This document shows positions 50,230 through 63,523 of a stretch of DNA of 64,000 nt, piece by piece. Both the position numbers and the translations under genes were made by a program. Each line of letters begins with the position of its first letter. The stretch's first letter is position 1. The stretch spans positions 434,001 to 498,000 of the forward strand of contig NZ_AP014612.1 in NCBI RefSeq assembly GCF_002355215.1. Reading direction: 5' to 3'. The notes under the pieces were generated by a model. The model ran no database searches, had not been told where the DNA came from, and saw nothing but the letters and a program-made list of their open reading frames with translations. Origin of the DNA: Streptococcus troglodytae (GTDB taxonomy: Bacteria > Bacillota > Bacilli > Lactobacillales > Streptococcaceae).

Positions 50230-50257
50230 AACTATTTAGAAAAAAGTCTAAATAGTT
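50230..50257. promoter_or_regulatory. Operator O1 before sdpR
   Basis: AACTATTTAGA and TCTAAATAGTT form an 11-base perfect inverted repeat around AAAAAG. The core TATTTAGA/TCTAAATA is shared with O2, 55 bases away centre to centre. Confidence 0.7.
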
Positions 50258-50277
50258 GTTGCGGTTTATAGCAAAAG

Positions 50278-50309
50278 TGCTATAATCTATTTAGAAATAT
50301 TTCTAAATA
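50278..50309 (+). promoter_or_regulatory. sdpR promoter and operator O2
   Basis: The extended -10 TGCTATAAT (50278-50286) is immediately followed by a 22-base perfect palindrome at 50288-50309 (TATTTAGAAAT and complement). Repressor bound here would cover the transcription start. Confidence 0.75.
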
Positions 50310-50323
50310 TTTAAGGAGTTATT

Positions 50324-50602
50324 ATGGGGTTTGCTGAAACATTTAAGGCTTTGTCAAATCCAATTCGACGCGATATTCTAGATTTACTAAAGTTGGGGCA
50401 ATTATCAGCTGGTGAAATTTCTAGTCATTTTGAACTAGCGGGAGCTACTATTTCGCACCATCTTAGTGTCTTGAAAAAGGCAGATTTGGTACGAGAAACA
50501 CGAGAGAAGAACTTTATTTACTATGAACTCAATACCTCGGTTTTGGAAGATATGATGGTCTGGTTGGCTGATTTGAAAGGAAATACGCATGATGAAGATT
50601 GA
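50324..50602 (+). CDS. ArsR-family repressor, SdpR-like
   Basis: This 92-residue winged-helix protein starts MGFAETFKALSNPIRRDILDLL; the recognition helix is ELAGATISHHLSVLKKADLV. It has no metal-binding cysteines, as in B. subtilis SdpR, the autorepressor of the sdpRI immunity operon. AAGGAG precedes its ATG. It overlaps the sdpI-like gene by 14 bases. Two palindromes upstream are its likely binding sites. Confidence 0.85.
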   Translation: MGFAETFKALSNPIRRDILDLLKLGQLSAGEISSHFELAGATISHHLSVLKKADLVRETREKNFIYYELNTSVLEDMMVWLADLKGNTHDED

Positions 50603-51257
50603 TAAAAAATTATTAGTGTTGACAAGTTTGATTATTCTGCTGCCTGTCTTGTTAGGTTGTTTCTTTTGGTCACAGCTGCCAAAAACGATAGCGACGCATT
50701 TTGATCTATCAGGTCAAGCTAATGGCTTTAGTAGTCGTTTGTTTGCTGTTTTTGGACTTCCGTTTTTTCTCTTGTTGCTTCATTGGTTTTGTCTCTTTAT
50801 GACCAGCAAGGATCCAAAAGCCAATAATGTTAGCTCTAAAATGCGTCGTCTGATTTATTGGATTATTCCTATGGTATCTTGTTTTGTGATGATTTCGATT
50901 TATGGACAGGCTTTTGGCTACATGATTAATCATGCTCTGATAGCTAATCTTCTTATAGGACTCCTGTTGATTACTATTGGTAATTATATGCCAAAAACCC
51001 GTCGCAATTACACCATAGGCATTCGTCTGCCATGGACTTTGGATAATGATGAAAATTGGAACAAAACTCATCGATTGGCTGGTAAACTTTGGGTTGGCGG
51101 GGGTGTCCTTATTTTCATCAATGCCTTTGTTCAAATCGCCATTTTGCAGGTGTTTGTCATAGTTTTAGCAGTTATGATTGTACTGCCCATTCTTTATTCA
51201 TTTATCCTAAATCAAAAGAAAAAGTATAGGAAATTGATTTTACAATCACTGTGTTAA
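50589..51257 (+). CDS. SdpI-family membrane protein
   Basis: This 222-residue protein has about six membrane helices: a DUF1648 module (LPKTIATHFDLSGQANGF, near residues 29-46) and the SdpI domain (NYTIGIRLPWTLDNDENWNKTHRLAGKLW, near residues 138-166). In B. subtilis SdpI gives immunity to the SdpC toxin and sequesters SdpR at the membrane. No sdpABC toxin genes are nearby, so here it may protect against toxins of other bacteria. The last codons (stop 51255) fall inside a dispersed repeat. Confidence 0.87.
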   Translation: MMKIDKKLLVLTSLIILLPVLLGCFFWSQLPKTIATHFDLSGQANGFSSRLFAVFGLPFFLLLLHWFCLFMTSKDPKANNVSSKMRRLIYWIIPMVSCFVMISIYGQAFGYMINHALIANLLIGLLLITIGNYMPKTRRNYTIGIRLPWTLDNDENWNKTHRLAGKLWVGGGVLIFINAFVQIAILQVFVIVLAVMIVLPILYSFILNQKKKYRKLILQSLC

Positions 51258-51293
51258 ACTGAAACCACTGCACAATAAAAAGCAGAACACTTT
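51251..51293 (+). repeat. Small dispersed intergenic repeat, copy 2
   Basis: Matches 587-633 (GTGTTAAACTG, ACAATAAAAAG, GAACACTTT). The sdpI stop codon lies within the repeat's first bases. Confidence 0.6.
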
Positions 51294-51352
51294 GAACATA
51301 CTTTTTCTGTCTACTGGGCAAAGAGCAGTTCACTTTTGTTCTAGCTTTTTTG

Positions 51353-52251
51353 TTATTTCACCTTTTTGGCCAACAAGGTAGCAAATTGCATTTGTAGGCG
51401 ATTGCCATTGGTATCGGTTTTATGAAGCTGCCCCAAATCTTCATTATATTTAATCAGATGCCATTCTTTATAATAATCTTTAAGTTCCCCCTTCTTAAAA
51501 GTAAAAGGAAAGGGAATGGGACAAGGATAGGATTTGGTATCCATAGCACAAACGATAAGATTATAACCGCCAATAGCAGTATGTTTTTGCATATCTTTGA
51601 TAATATCTGATACAACTGGTCTATTTAAGAACATAAAAACTACTGTTGATAGAATAAAATCATAGGTCTCTTGCAAATTTGCTGTATTGATGTCGTACCA
51701 GTTAATTTTGCTTGGTAGATTTTCTTCATTGGCTATATTTTTCAGATGAATAAGACTTTGTTCATTGGTATCAACAGAAGTGACATCATGTCCTAACATG
51801 GTCAAATAGAGAGAATTACGTCCTTGACCGGATCCAAGGTCTAGTATTTTACTGTTTTCTTTTAAATAAGGTGCCGAGAAAAGGACTTCTGAATGTGTCT
51901 TTGTCATCCCATATTTTTTGTTAAAATAATCTCCCTTTTGACAGTAAAGGGTAAGGTAACATTCCAAATCATTAGAAGCAGCTTCAATTTTATAGCAAAC
52001 TTGAGGTTGGATAAAGGGCGTTTGGGAATCCTTATCAAACGTCAGCTTTTCTAAAACATGCTCATCTTTATCAAAAAATAAACATCAAGTTTTCCAGAAA
52101 GGATAGTTAACTGTTCCCACGTTCCGACTTTAGTGTTGCGTGGGTTTAAAAGTGTTTTTGGGATGCTATTGGCAGTCCAATTAGGAAGACGTTTATAAGC
52201 CAGCAGCATATTTGTATTTCTGTTAGGCATCATAGTTCTTCTGTTTTTCAT
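51353..52251 (-). CDS. tehB: TehB-type SAM-dependent methyltransferase, frame broken once
   Basis: The rebuilt protein has about 299 residues: an N-terminal DUF1971-type beta module (MLLAYKRLPNWTANSIPKTL onward) and a C-terminal class I methyltransferase with LDLGSGQGRNSLYLTMLGHD and VTSVDTNEQS. TehB methylates tellurite or related substrates and gives resistance to them. The break is the A6 run at 52073-52078 (coding-strand T6); one base restores VYFFDKDEHVLEKLTF. The start is uncertain: ATGs at 52251, 52233, 52230 and 52209 are in frame, none with a strong ribosome binding site. TATAAT lies nine bases before 52251. Confidence 0.85.
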
Positions 52252-52375
52252 TTGAATTTTATTATAGCACAAGTTTTTGAACTATGCCTAGTCTAACGTT
52301 TTTAAATTAAAGCCAAAAAACTCCTTAAATTATGGTAGAATAGATTATGTAATAAAAAGTATTGAGGAGATTAAC

Positions 52376-53176
52376 ATGAATCAAAACGAGTGGTTAAATC
52401 AATTTCGTTCTGTAAATGGCCGTGAGCCAAGTCAAGAAGAGCTTCAGGAAGCTTTCCAAAGAGGAGAATTCAGCCAAACAGTTCCAGCAGCAAAGAGAAA
52501 ATAAAGACCTCTACCATTGTTATCATTAGTGTGGTAAGTGTTCTTGCTGCTTTATTGTTGATTGCAGGAGGAGGTACTGTTTATTACTATGTTTCTGGGA
52601 ATGCAGACGGTGTTTGGGAAAATACGGACTCTTCCTATTACAGTTCTAAGAAACATCGTTGGGTTAATGCAACTAGAGAAAATGAGCAAAATAATTTTGA
52701 AGATGAGACATTCTTAGATATTAAAAAGAATTCGGTAAAAACTTATAGTTACTATGTTGCCAAAAATTCTGAAGACTTTACATCAACTAGCAGCTATAGT
52801 CATATCCGATCAATGTATAAGACAAATATTTGGCAAAGAAAATTTGATCTGAGTATTACGCAAGCTGAATATATGAAAGACATCAAGAAATATATCAATA
52901 ACTTTTTCAAAACACAGTACACCTCTGACCAAGATTTAAAAGAGCTTCAAGATAATTATAAAAAGACCTATAAAGAAATTAAAAAGGAAAAGTAACTTAT
53001 CAAAGAAAGGGCAATCAACTAATCATTAAAACTTACAATAAAAAGGTAGATTAACAGAAAAAGATGTTTATACTAAACGAACAGGAAAAGCAGTGACGAA
53101 GTTATATCACAATTATCGTAAAGCAGAAAAAGCTGAACGTGCACGGTTAGATAAATTAAATGCAATGTCTTATTAA
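52376..53176 (+). CDS. Hypothetical single-pass membrane protein, frame broken three times
   Basis: The ATG at 52376 follows GAGGAGA and gives MNQNEWLNQFRSVNGREPSQ, a short acidic cytoplasmic part. After one A added at A4 52498-52501 comes a membrane helix (residues ~45-66), then an exported domain rich in Trp, Tyr, Ser and Lys (DGVWENTDSSYYSSKKHRW). Two more single-A repairs, A4 52988-52991 and A5 53040-53044, extend it through KGNQLIIKTYNKKGRLTEKD to NYRKAEKAERARLDKLNAM and a stop at 53176, about 267 residues. The domain resembles streptococcal surface proteins of unknown role; I cannot name a family. Confidence 0.65.
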
Positions 53177-53468
53177 AGAACAAAAAACAATTTTTAATGA
53201 TATTGCCGTTTTAAACTTTAATTGATAAAGACTAGGGATCAATGGTCAAACAGTTCAAAAGGTTGGATAACCAGCTTTTTGAGGCCTGTACAGATGTCCT
53301 GGTCTTTTTATGACTAGCTTATTTACCGTATTTACAATAAACAAATAACTTAGAGAGATATAGAATCAATGATTGTAGTCACAAAGATTAGTTAGATTTT
53401 AAAGCTCGGTAATCCTTTACCATAAAAGGACGGAAAATGGTAAGTTCTTTTTCAAAGCTTGTGAAATA

Positions 53469-53471
<3 letters not shown>
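53177..53471. other. AT-rich intergenic stretch before the metG promoter
   Basis: Nothing recognisable as a gene is seen. A weak stem (ACCAG ... CTGGT followed by CTTTTTA around 53270-53312) might end the preceding transcript. Confidence 0.4.
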
Positions 53472-57283
<3,812 letters not shown>

Positions 57284-57292
57284 GAGGCTGTC

Positions 57293-57843
57293 ATGGATTT
57301 TGAAGAAAAGACCATTAAGCGCCAACTGATTTTTGATGGACAAATTTTTAAAGTTGCTGTTGATAATGTTCAGTTACCTAATCAGTTGGGGACTGCCAAA
57401 CGTGAATTGATTTTTCATCGTGGAGCTGTAGCAGTATTAGCTGTAACACCTGATAATAAATTGGTAATCGTCAAGCAATATCGCAAGGCAATAGAAAAAA
57501 TATCTTATGAAATTCCAGCAGGCAAATTGGAAATTGGTGAGGATGGAACAGAAAAAACAGCAGCTCTGCGTGAATTAGAAGAAGAAACTGCTTATACAGG
57601 CGACCTCAAGTTGATTTACGAATTTTATACAGCCATTGGTTTTTGCAATGAAAAAATTAAGCTTTATTTGGCTACTAATTTAGAGAAGGTTGACAATCCT
57701 CGTCCACAAGATGATGACGAGGTCATTGAATTTTTGAATTAACCTATGATGAATGTATGGAATTAGTAAAATCAGGAGACATTGAGGATGCAAAAACGTT
57801 AATTGCTCTTCAATATTTTGCATTGCATTTTAAAGATAAATAA
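57293..57843 (+). CDS. Nudix hydrolase (ADP-ribose pyrophosphatase type), frame broken once
   Basis: The Nudix box is GEDGTEKTAALRELEEETAY near residues 82-101 (GX5EX7REUXEEXGU with Ala for the usual final Gly). The N-terminal KRELIFHRGAVAVLAV block is typical of ADP-ribose pyrophosphatases (NudF). Adding one T to T5 57731-57735 continues the frame as EFFELTYDECMELVKSGDIE to 57843, 183 residues, the family size. AGGAGG sits in the gap after glmU. Confidence 0.9.
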
Positions 57844-57854
57844 GGGGAAACGTT

Positions 57855-58178
57855 ATGGGAAAGCCACTATTAACAGATGAAATGATTGCCCGTGCCAATC
57901 GTGGTGAGAAGTTCTATGATAAAGGTCATTTTGACTCAGAAGAAACCATTGTCATTTCAACAGATAATCAGATACCTCAATCAAGTTATGATAAAACGCG
58001 TGATTTGAATGAAAGCTATGATGATTATGATTATGAAGACTATGATGAAGAACCTATTATCAAAAGTCGCCGCATTGAAAATGCGAAACGTGGTAAATTT
58101 CAGTCTAAATTAAATTGGATTTTAATAGGAGTCGTTCTTCTTCTAGCCTTTTTAGCTTATGCTGTCTTTAAACTATAA
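57855..58178 (+). CDS. macP: Cell-wall synthase accessory protein MacP
   Basis: This 107-residue protein has the MacP start MGKPLLTDEMIARANRGEKF, a very acidic, tyrosine-rich middle (residues ~48-68), and one C-terminal membrane helix (residues ~86-105). In S. pneumoniae MacP activates PBP2a and is phosphorylated by StkP on a threonine in the cytoplasmic part. The gene sits in the same glmU-nudix-macP-mtnN order here. AGGGGAAA gives the ribosome binding site. Confidence 0.88.
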   Translation: MGKPLLTDEMIARANRGEKFYDKGHFDSEETIVISTDNQIPQSSYDKTRDLNESYDDYDYEDYDEEPIIKSRRIENAKRGKFQSKLNWILIGVVLLLAFLAYAVFKL

Positions 58179-58188
58179 AGGAAGAAAA

Positions 58189-58880
58189 ATGAAAATTGGA
58201 ATTATTGCAGCTATGGAGGAAGAATTGAAACTCCTCTTAGCGGAATTAAATCATAAAAGAGAAGAAATCTGTTTAGAACGACCTTACTATAGCGGTAAAC
58301 TAGGTAAACATCAGGTCGTTCTGGTGCAAAGCGGTGTTGGCAAAGTCATGTCTGCTATGAGTGTGGCTGTTTTAGTGAATCATTTTAAAGTTGATGCTCT
58401 GATTAATACAGGTTCAGCAGGGGCTTTAGCACCAGATCTGGCTATTGGCGATGTTGTAGTGGCAAATAGACTCGCTTATCATGATGTAGATTTAACTGCC
58501 TTTGGTTATGAATTTGGACGTATGTCGGGGCAGCCTCTTTATTTTAAATCAGATCAAACCTTTGTGACTGCTTTTGAAAAGGTATTGGCTAAGCACCATG
58601 TTCGTAGTAAAATCGGTCTCATTACAACCAGTGATTCCTTTATGGCTGGTAAAGAAAAACGAATTTTGTTAAGGAACATTTTCCAGAAGTGCAGGCAGTT
58701 GAAATGGAAGGCGCAGCGATTGCCCAAGCAGCTTATGCAGCCAAGCGCCCTTTTGTCGTTATTCGAGCAATCAGTGATACAGCAGCTCATGATGCCAATA
58801 TTACTTTTGAAGAATTTGTTGTTGAGGCTGGTAAAAAATCGGCTCAGCTGCTCTTAGCATTTTTAGAGGTTTTAGATTAA
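58189..58880 (+). CDS. mtnN: 5'-methylthioadenosine/S-adenosylhomocysteine nucleosidase, frame broken once
   Basis: MtnN (Pfs) cleaves MTA and SAH and feeds the LuxS/AI-2 pathway. Catalytic regions are IIAAMEEELKLLL at the start, the VEMEGAAIAQAAY block and VIRAISDTAAHD with the catalytic Asp. Frame is lost at A5 58655-58659; one A restores KEKTNFVKEHFPEVQAVEME, giving 230 residues, normal for the family. AAGGAAG precedes the ATG. Last gene of its operon. Confidence 0.93.
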
Positions 58881-59100
58881 TGCTTTTCCAAAATCAAAAC
58901 AATAGCTTGCTATACCCGACTACTGTTTTGTAGGTGATTGTGATGTAAAGGCGTAAGGTTGATATATTTCGCTGACGAACTAGTAATGACGTTAGACAGA
59001 CACTTTCGATAACAGATACTAATTAATGAAGTACTTAGCGCTCATTAACTGTGCCACGTTGCTTGGTCTATTTTTCATTTTATTGAGTGTAATTGTTATA
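58881..59100. other. Intergenic stretch between mtnN and the cyclophilin terminator
   Basis: No gene is visible. Words such as CGCTGACGAACTAGTAATGACGTT recall degenerate intergenic elements seen near 19.1 kb. Confidence 0.35.
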
Positions 59101-59138
59101 AAAACGAAATTGGCAATAATTGAAACCAATTTCGTTTT
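59101..59138 (-). terminator. Terminator after the cyclophilin gene
   Basis: AAAACGAAATTGG and its exact complement form a 13-base stem with a 12-base loop, followed on the minus strand by a T-rich tail. Confidence 0.8.
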
Positions 59139-59142
59139 GTTT

Positions 59143-59917
59143 CTAATTTTCTTGTTCAAGTTGTAACCTTTGATAATGTTAATGTTTTTGATGATAATTC
59201 TTTCTTGTGGTTTACCTTTTTGGTCAGTTTTGGTGGCAGCAATCTGATCAACAATTTTCATGCCTTTTATCACTTGTCCAAAGACTGTATAATTGCCATC
59301 AAGTTTTGGTGTCCCGCCCTTTTATAGGCATTAATGATTTTTTGCGGATAGCGCGTAGTTGCTAATTGCTTGGATTGATTATCTTTGTTTTGAACAATGA
59401 AAAATTGGCTGGCATTAGTATTGGGGCCAGCATTAGCCATAGATAAGGCACCTCTGAGATGATAAAGGTATTTTGACGTTTCATTAGCAAATCCCTTGCC
59501 AGAATCTTTAGACTTGTCTTTGCCCATCCAAATGGATTCACCACCACTGCCATCACCTTTAGGATCGCCGCCTTGAATCACAAAATCTGAGATAATACGA
59601 TGGAAAGTCAAATTATTATAGTAGCCATTTTTAGCATGGGTTAAGAAATTTTCAACTGCTAAAGGTGCATATTTAGGGAAAAGTTTAACAGTGATATCTC
59701 CTTTTGAAGTAGCAATGGTAACCTCAGCTTCATTTTTAGCAACTTTCCTAGACAATTGAGGAAAGCCTGCCTTGTTTAATTGTTTTATCTTATTTTTGGC
59801 TTTTTGTTTAGCAATACGATGATTAACGTATTTATCTCCTTTAATAGCACGATCCATACTTTCACAACCTGCCAGCAAGACAAAAGACACTAAAACCAAA
59901 CTTACAATTCTTTTCAT
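59143..59917 (-). CDS. Lipoprotein peptidyl-prolyl cis-trans isomerase (cyclophilin), frame broken twice
   Basis: The lipobox LLAGC (Cys near 18) marks a surface lipoprotein. A cyclophilin domain follows from about residue 65: [37 protein letters not shown]. The first frame stops at 59270. One C added to the C3 run at 59317-59319 restores [20 protein letters not shown], and one base at T4 59147-59150 ends the protein at GYNLNKKN (stop 59143), just before the terminator, about 258 residues. It folds exported proteins. Confidence 0.88.
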
Positions 59918-59998
59918 AATTACTCCTTGATTATAAAAGATAAATTTATTTTACCATAAAATGATGACAGTATCTGCTTTTCTCAAATAATATAAAAA

Positions 59999-60007
59999 TG
60001 GTATAAT
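59999..60007 (+). promoter_or_regulatory. Extended -10 promoter directly before ftsK (leaderless candidate)
   Basis: TGGTATAAT ends six bases before the ATG at 60014. No Shine-Dalgarno sequence is present. Confidence 0.6.
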
Positions 60008-60013
60008 GATAAT

Positions 60014-62377
60014 ATGGCTAAAACAAAGAATAAAAGAAAAGGACGGAAAACACGCCGTCCAACAAAAGCGGAATTAGAGAAACAAAAAGCCATAAAGCGC
60101 ATGTTATTTGCTTTGTTTATGGCTTTTGTCCTCTTTTTTGCAATTTTTAAACTAGGACGAGTAGGCATTACCGTTTATAATATCATTCGTTTGATGGTGG
60201 GAAGTTTGGCTTACCCCTTCATTTTTGCTACTCTGATTTATCTTTTTGCTACCAAATGGTTGAAGAAACATGATGGCTTGGTCGGTGGTTTTGTCATCAC
60301 TATGCTTGGGATGCTTTTAGAATGGCAAGCCTATCTTTTCTCCTTAGCAACGATGAAAGAACAAGGTGTCATCAAAGGCACTTTAGTGATTGTTTTTAGT
60401 GATCTCAGTAAATTTCGTGTTGCTAATTTTGCTGGCGGTGGTTTTTTAGGAGCTCTCCTCTATATGCCGGTTGCTTTTCTCTTTTCCAATATTGGTTCTT
60501 TTTTAATCGGTGGACTTTTTATTCTTTTAGGTCTTTTTCTAATGAGTCCTTGGGATGTTTATGATGTCATGAATTTCTTCAAGGACAGTTACGCTAAATG
60601 GCAGGTTAAACGGCAGGAAAATCGGGAAAGACGCTTTGCGCAAAAAGAAGAGGCGCGCCTTTTGGCACAGCAGGCTGCCCAAGAAGCACAGAAATCGGCA
60701 ACGTTTGATCATGGCCTCAATGCAGCCATTGATTTAGAAACAGGCGAGGTTTTAGATCAGGCACAGACCATTGATTTAGATGATTTTGATGGACAAGTCC
60801 ATAAAGAACCAGAAATTATTGGTTATCAACCGGATCCTGAGGAAGAAGCATTAGAAGCAGAAGTTCCAGCTGTTGAACAAACCAGTCAGTTACCAGAAGA
60901 AAGGGATATATCAGATGAATCCTTGGAGGTTGATTTTACACCTAAGACAACTCTTCATTATAAATTGCCGGGTATTGATCTGTTTGCTAAGGATAAACCC
61001 AAAAATCAAAGTAAAGAGAAGAGATTAGTCCGTGATAATATCAAGATCTTAGAAGAAACTTTTACTAGCTTTGGCATTAAGGCCAATGTTGAACGAGCTG
61101 AAATCGGACCATCTGTTACCAAATATGAGGTTAAACCAGCAGTCGGTGTGCGGGTCAATCGTATTTCTAATCTAGCGGATGATTTAGCGTTAGCTTTGGC
61201 TGCTCAGGATGTTCGTATTGAAGCACCTATTCCTGGGAAATCTCTTGTGGGCATTGAAGTTCCAAATTCTGAAGTAGCTACGGTGACTTTCCGTGAACTT
61301 TGGGAACAGGCTAAAACATCGCCTGATAAATTGCTTGAAGTTCCTTTAGGTAAAGCTGTTAATGGTTCGGTTCGTTCTTTTGACCTAGCTAAGATGCCTC
61401 ATATCTTGGTGGCGGGGTCGACGGGTTCAGGAAAGTCTGTGGCGGTTAATGGTATTATTGCCAGCATTCTGATGAAAGCACGACCAGATCAGGTCAAATT
61501 CATGATGATTGATCCCAAGATGGTTGAACTGTCTGTTTATAATGATATTCCCCACCTGCTAATTCCTGTTGTGACTAATCCACGCAAGGCCAGCAAAGCT
61601 TTGCAAAAAGTTGTTGATGAGATGGAAAATCGCTATGAACTCTTTAGCCATTTTGGTGTTAGAAACATTGCCGGTTACAATGCTAAGGTAGAAGAATTCA
61701 ATCGCCATTCAGAAACCAAGAATATACCTTTGCCGCTTTTGGTTGTCATTGTTGATGAATTGGCTGATTTGATGATGGTAGCTAGCAAGGAAGTTGAAGA
61801 TGCCATTATCCGTTTAGGACAAAAGGCTCGTGCGGCAGGAATCCACATGATTCTCGCAACACAGAGACCATCTGTTGATGTTATTTCTGGTTTGATCAAA
61901 GCCAATGTACCAAGTCGAATCGCCTTTGCGGTTTCTTCTGGAATAGACAGTCGCACCATCCTTGATGAAAATGGAGCTGAAAAGCTTCTAGGACGAGGGG
62001 ATATGCTCTTCAAACCAATTGATGAAAACCATCCTGTTCGTTTGCAAGGTTCCTTTATTTCAGATGATGACGTTGAACGTATTGTGTCCTTTATCAAGGA
62101 ACAAGCAGAAGCTGATTATGATGAAAGTTTTGATCCTGGTGAAGTTTCTGAAGATGATAACTCTAATGGTAATGCTGGTAATTCTGAAGGAGATCCTCTC
62201 TTTGAAGATGCCAAAGCCTTGGTTCTGGAAACACAAAAAGCCAGTGCTTCTATGTTGCAACGTCGACTTTCAGTTGGTTTTAACCGTGCAACGCGTTTAA
62301 TGGAAGAATTAGAAGAAGCAGGTGTTATTGGACCTGCTGAGGGAACAAAGCCTCGAAAAGTTTTGCAAAGCAATTAA
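60014..62377 (+). CDS. ftsK: DNA translocase FtsK/SpoIIIE
   Basis: This 787-residue septal DNA pump has four N-terminal membrane helices (residues ~28-185), an acidic linker, the alpha/beta motor with Walker [15 protein letters not shown] near residue 472 and Walker [13 protein letters not shown] near 577, and a C-terminal winged-helix gamma domain ([20 protein letters not shown]) that reads KOPS/SRS sequences. It clears chromosome DNA from the division septum. The gene seems leaderless. A terminator follows. Confidence 0.95.
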   Translation: MAKTKNKRKGRKTRRPTKAELEKQKAIKRMLFALFMAFVLFFAIFKLGRVGITVYNIIRLMVGSLAYPFIFATLIYLFATKWLKKHDGLVGGFVITMLGMLLEWQAYLFSLATMKEQGVIKGTLVIVFSDLSKFRVANFAGGGFLGALLYMPVAFLFSNIGSFLIGGLFILLGLFLMSPWDVYDVMNFFKDSYAKWQVKRQENRERRFAQKEEARLLAQQAAQEAQKSATFDHGLNAAIDLETGEVLDQAQTIDLDDFDGQVHKEPEIIGYQPDPEEEALEAEVPAVEQTSQLPEERDISDESLEVDFTPKTTLHYKLPGIDLFAKDKPKNQSKEKRLVRDNIKILEETFTSFGIKANVERAEIGPSVTKYEVKPAVGVRVNRISNLADDLALALAAQDVRIEAPIPGKSLVGIEVPNSEVATVTFRELWEQAKTSPDKLLEVPLGKAVNGSVRSFDLAKMPHILVAGSTGSGKSVAVNGIIASILMKARPDQVKFMMIDPKMVELSVYNDIPHLLIPVVTNPRKASKALQKVVDEMENRYELFSHFGVRNIAGYNAKVEEFNRHSETKNIPLPLLVVIVDELADLMMVASKEVEDAIIRLGQKARAAGIHMILATQRPSVDVISGLIKANVPSRIAFAVSSGIDSRTILDENGAEKLLGRGDMLFKPIDENHPVRLQGSFISDDDVERIVSFIKEQAEADYDESFDPGEVSEDDNSNGNAGNSEGDPLFEDAKALVLETQKASASMLQRRLSVGFNRATRLMEELEEAGVIGPAEGTKPRKVLQSN

Positions 62378-62414
62378 GCAAAACAAGAACGATCAACTTA
62401 TAGAATAAAAGAAA

Positions 62415-62447
62415 AACAGATAAGCCTTTTAGAACTTATCTGCTTTT
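62415..62447. terminator. Terminator between ftsK and the DUF3397 gene
   Basis: CAGATAAG and CTTATCTG arms enclose ten bases, followed by CTTTTTAA on the plus strand and A-rich DNA upstream, so it may serve both convergent genes. Confidence 0.75.
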
Positions 62448-62464
62448 TAATTATGAAGTGATAA

Positions 62465-62818
62465 TCAGCCGGCAAGAAAGGCAGCAATGACAGTCGCCAA
62501 ATAAAAGAAGAAAGTCAAAATGAAGCCTGACCGCCAAAAGAATTTAAAGAACCGTCTGAAAGAAAAGGACTTTCTTTTTCTGAGCTGACGGATAGCCAAG
62601 GTCAGAGAAAGAATGGACATGGCCAGTAAATAATGCGGCAGAAAGCTGTGAGTATAAAATTTTGCTGACACTAAGACAATTTCTACTGCAAAAAGCGGCA
62701 GAGCAATGTCTGCTAAATTAATACCAAAGCGTCGCAAATGGAAAGTTGAAACGATAATGTAAGAAAAGATTAACGTTAAAAAAATGAAGGCTATTGCCAT
62801 TAATTTATACATAGTCAT
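62465..62818 (-). CDS. DUF3397 family membrane protein
   Basis: This 117-residue protein has four hydrophobic segments and a basic loop (RQLRKRKSFSFRRFFKFFWR) between helices three and four, the DUF3397 pattern found in streptococci and other Firmicutes near rplK. No function is known. A weak start context (no strong Shine-Dalgarno) makes the exact N-terminus less certain; MTMYKL and a second Met two codons later are both possible. Confidence 0.8.
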   Translation of the reverse strand: MTMYKLMAIAFIFLTLIFSYIIVSTFHLRRFGINLADIALPLFAVEIVLVSAKFYTHSFLPHYLLAMSILSLTLAIRQLRKRKSFSFRRFFKFFWRSGFILTFFFYLATVIAAFLAG

Positions 62819-62895
62819 AATCTTATTTTATAACGATTTTATAAGAATGTAAACGCCTAAACAAAAATAAAAATAGAATAAATCAAGGAAAATTC

Positions 62896-63005
62896 TTGTT
62901 TTTTATAAAGAATAATGTATAATAAATAGGTATACTGTAATGGTATATTTGTGGGAGGTAAAAATCTGTTAATTACCGAAAGAACCACAACAGGAGGATT
63001 TTATA
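62896..63005 (+). promoter_or_regulatory. rplK-rplA promoter and leader
   Basis: TTGTTT at 62896 and TATAAT at 62918-62923 (spacer 16) form the promoter. The leader carries GTGGGAGGTAAAAATC, ATTACC and ACCACAAC before AGGAGG. GTGGG and CCAC can pair, resembling L1-binding autoregulatory leaders of L11 operons. L1 binding is inferred. Confidence 0.55.
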
Positions 63006-63431
63006 ATGGCTAAAAAAGTCGAAAACATCGTAAAACTTCAAATTCCTGCTGGTAAAGCAACACCAGCGCCACCAGTTGGACCAGCACTTGGTCAAGCAGG
63101 AATTAATATCATGGGATTCACAAAAGAATTCAATGCTCGTACAGCTGATCAAGCTGGTATGATTATCCCAGTTGTTATCTCAGTTTATGAAGATAAATCA
63201 TTTGATTTCGTCACAAAAACACCGCCAGCTGCTGTTCTTTTGAAAAAAGCTGCAGGTGTTGACAAGGGTTCTGGTGAACCAAACAAAACTAAAGTTGCTT
63301 CAGTAACTCGTGCACAAGTACAAGAAATCGCTGAAACAAAAATGCCAGATTTGAACGCTGCAAACCTTGAGTCTGCAATGCGTATGATCGAAGGTACTGC
63401 TCGTTCTATGGGATTCACTGTTACTGACTAA
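63006..63431 (+). CDS. rplK: 50S ribosomal protein L11
   Basis: The 141-residue L11 starts [20 protein letters not shown] with the Pro-rich [19 protein letters not shown] segment that contacts thiostrepton-type antibiotics, and ends [17 protein letters not shown]. It binds 23S rRNA at the GTPase centre. AGGAGG is the ribosome binding site. Co-transcribed with rplA. Confidence 0.97.
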   Translation: MAKKVENIVKLQIPAGKATPAPPVGPALGQAGINIMGFTKEFNARTADQAGMIIPVVISVYEDKSFDFVTKTPPAAVLLKKAAGVDKGSGEPNKTKVASVTRAQVQEIAETKMPDLNAANLESAMRMIEGTARSMGFTVTD

Positions 63432-63523
63432 GAGTGTCCTATTTACCCGCAATACTTGATCATATGTGACGAGTGACGTGGGAGATGAAAATCGATATGA
63501 CCACATTACAAGGAGAAGATAAA

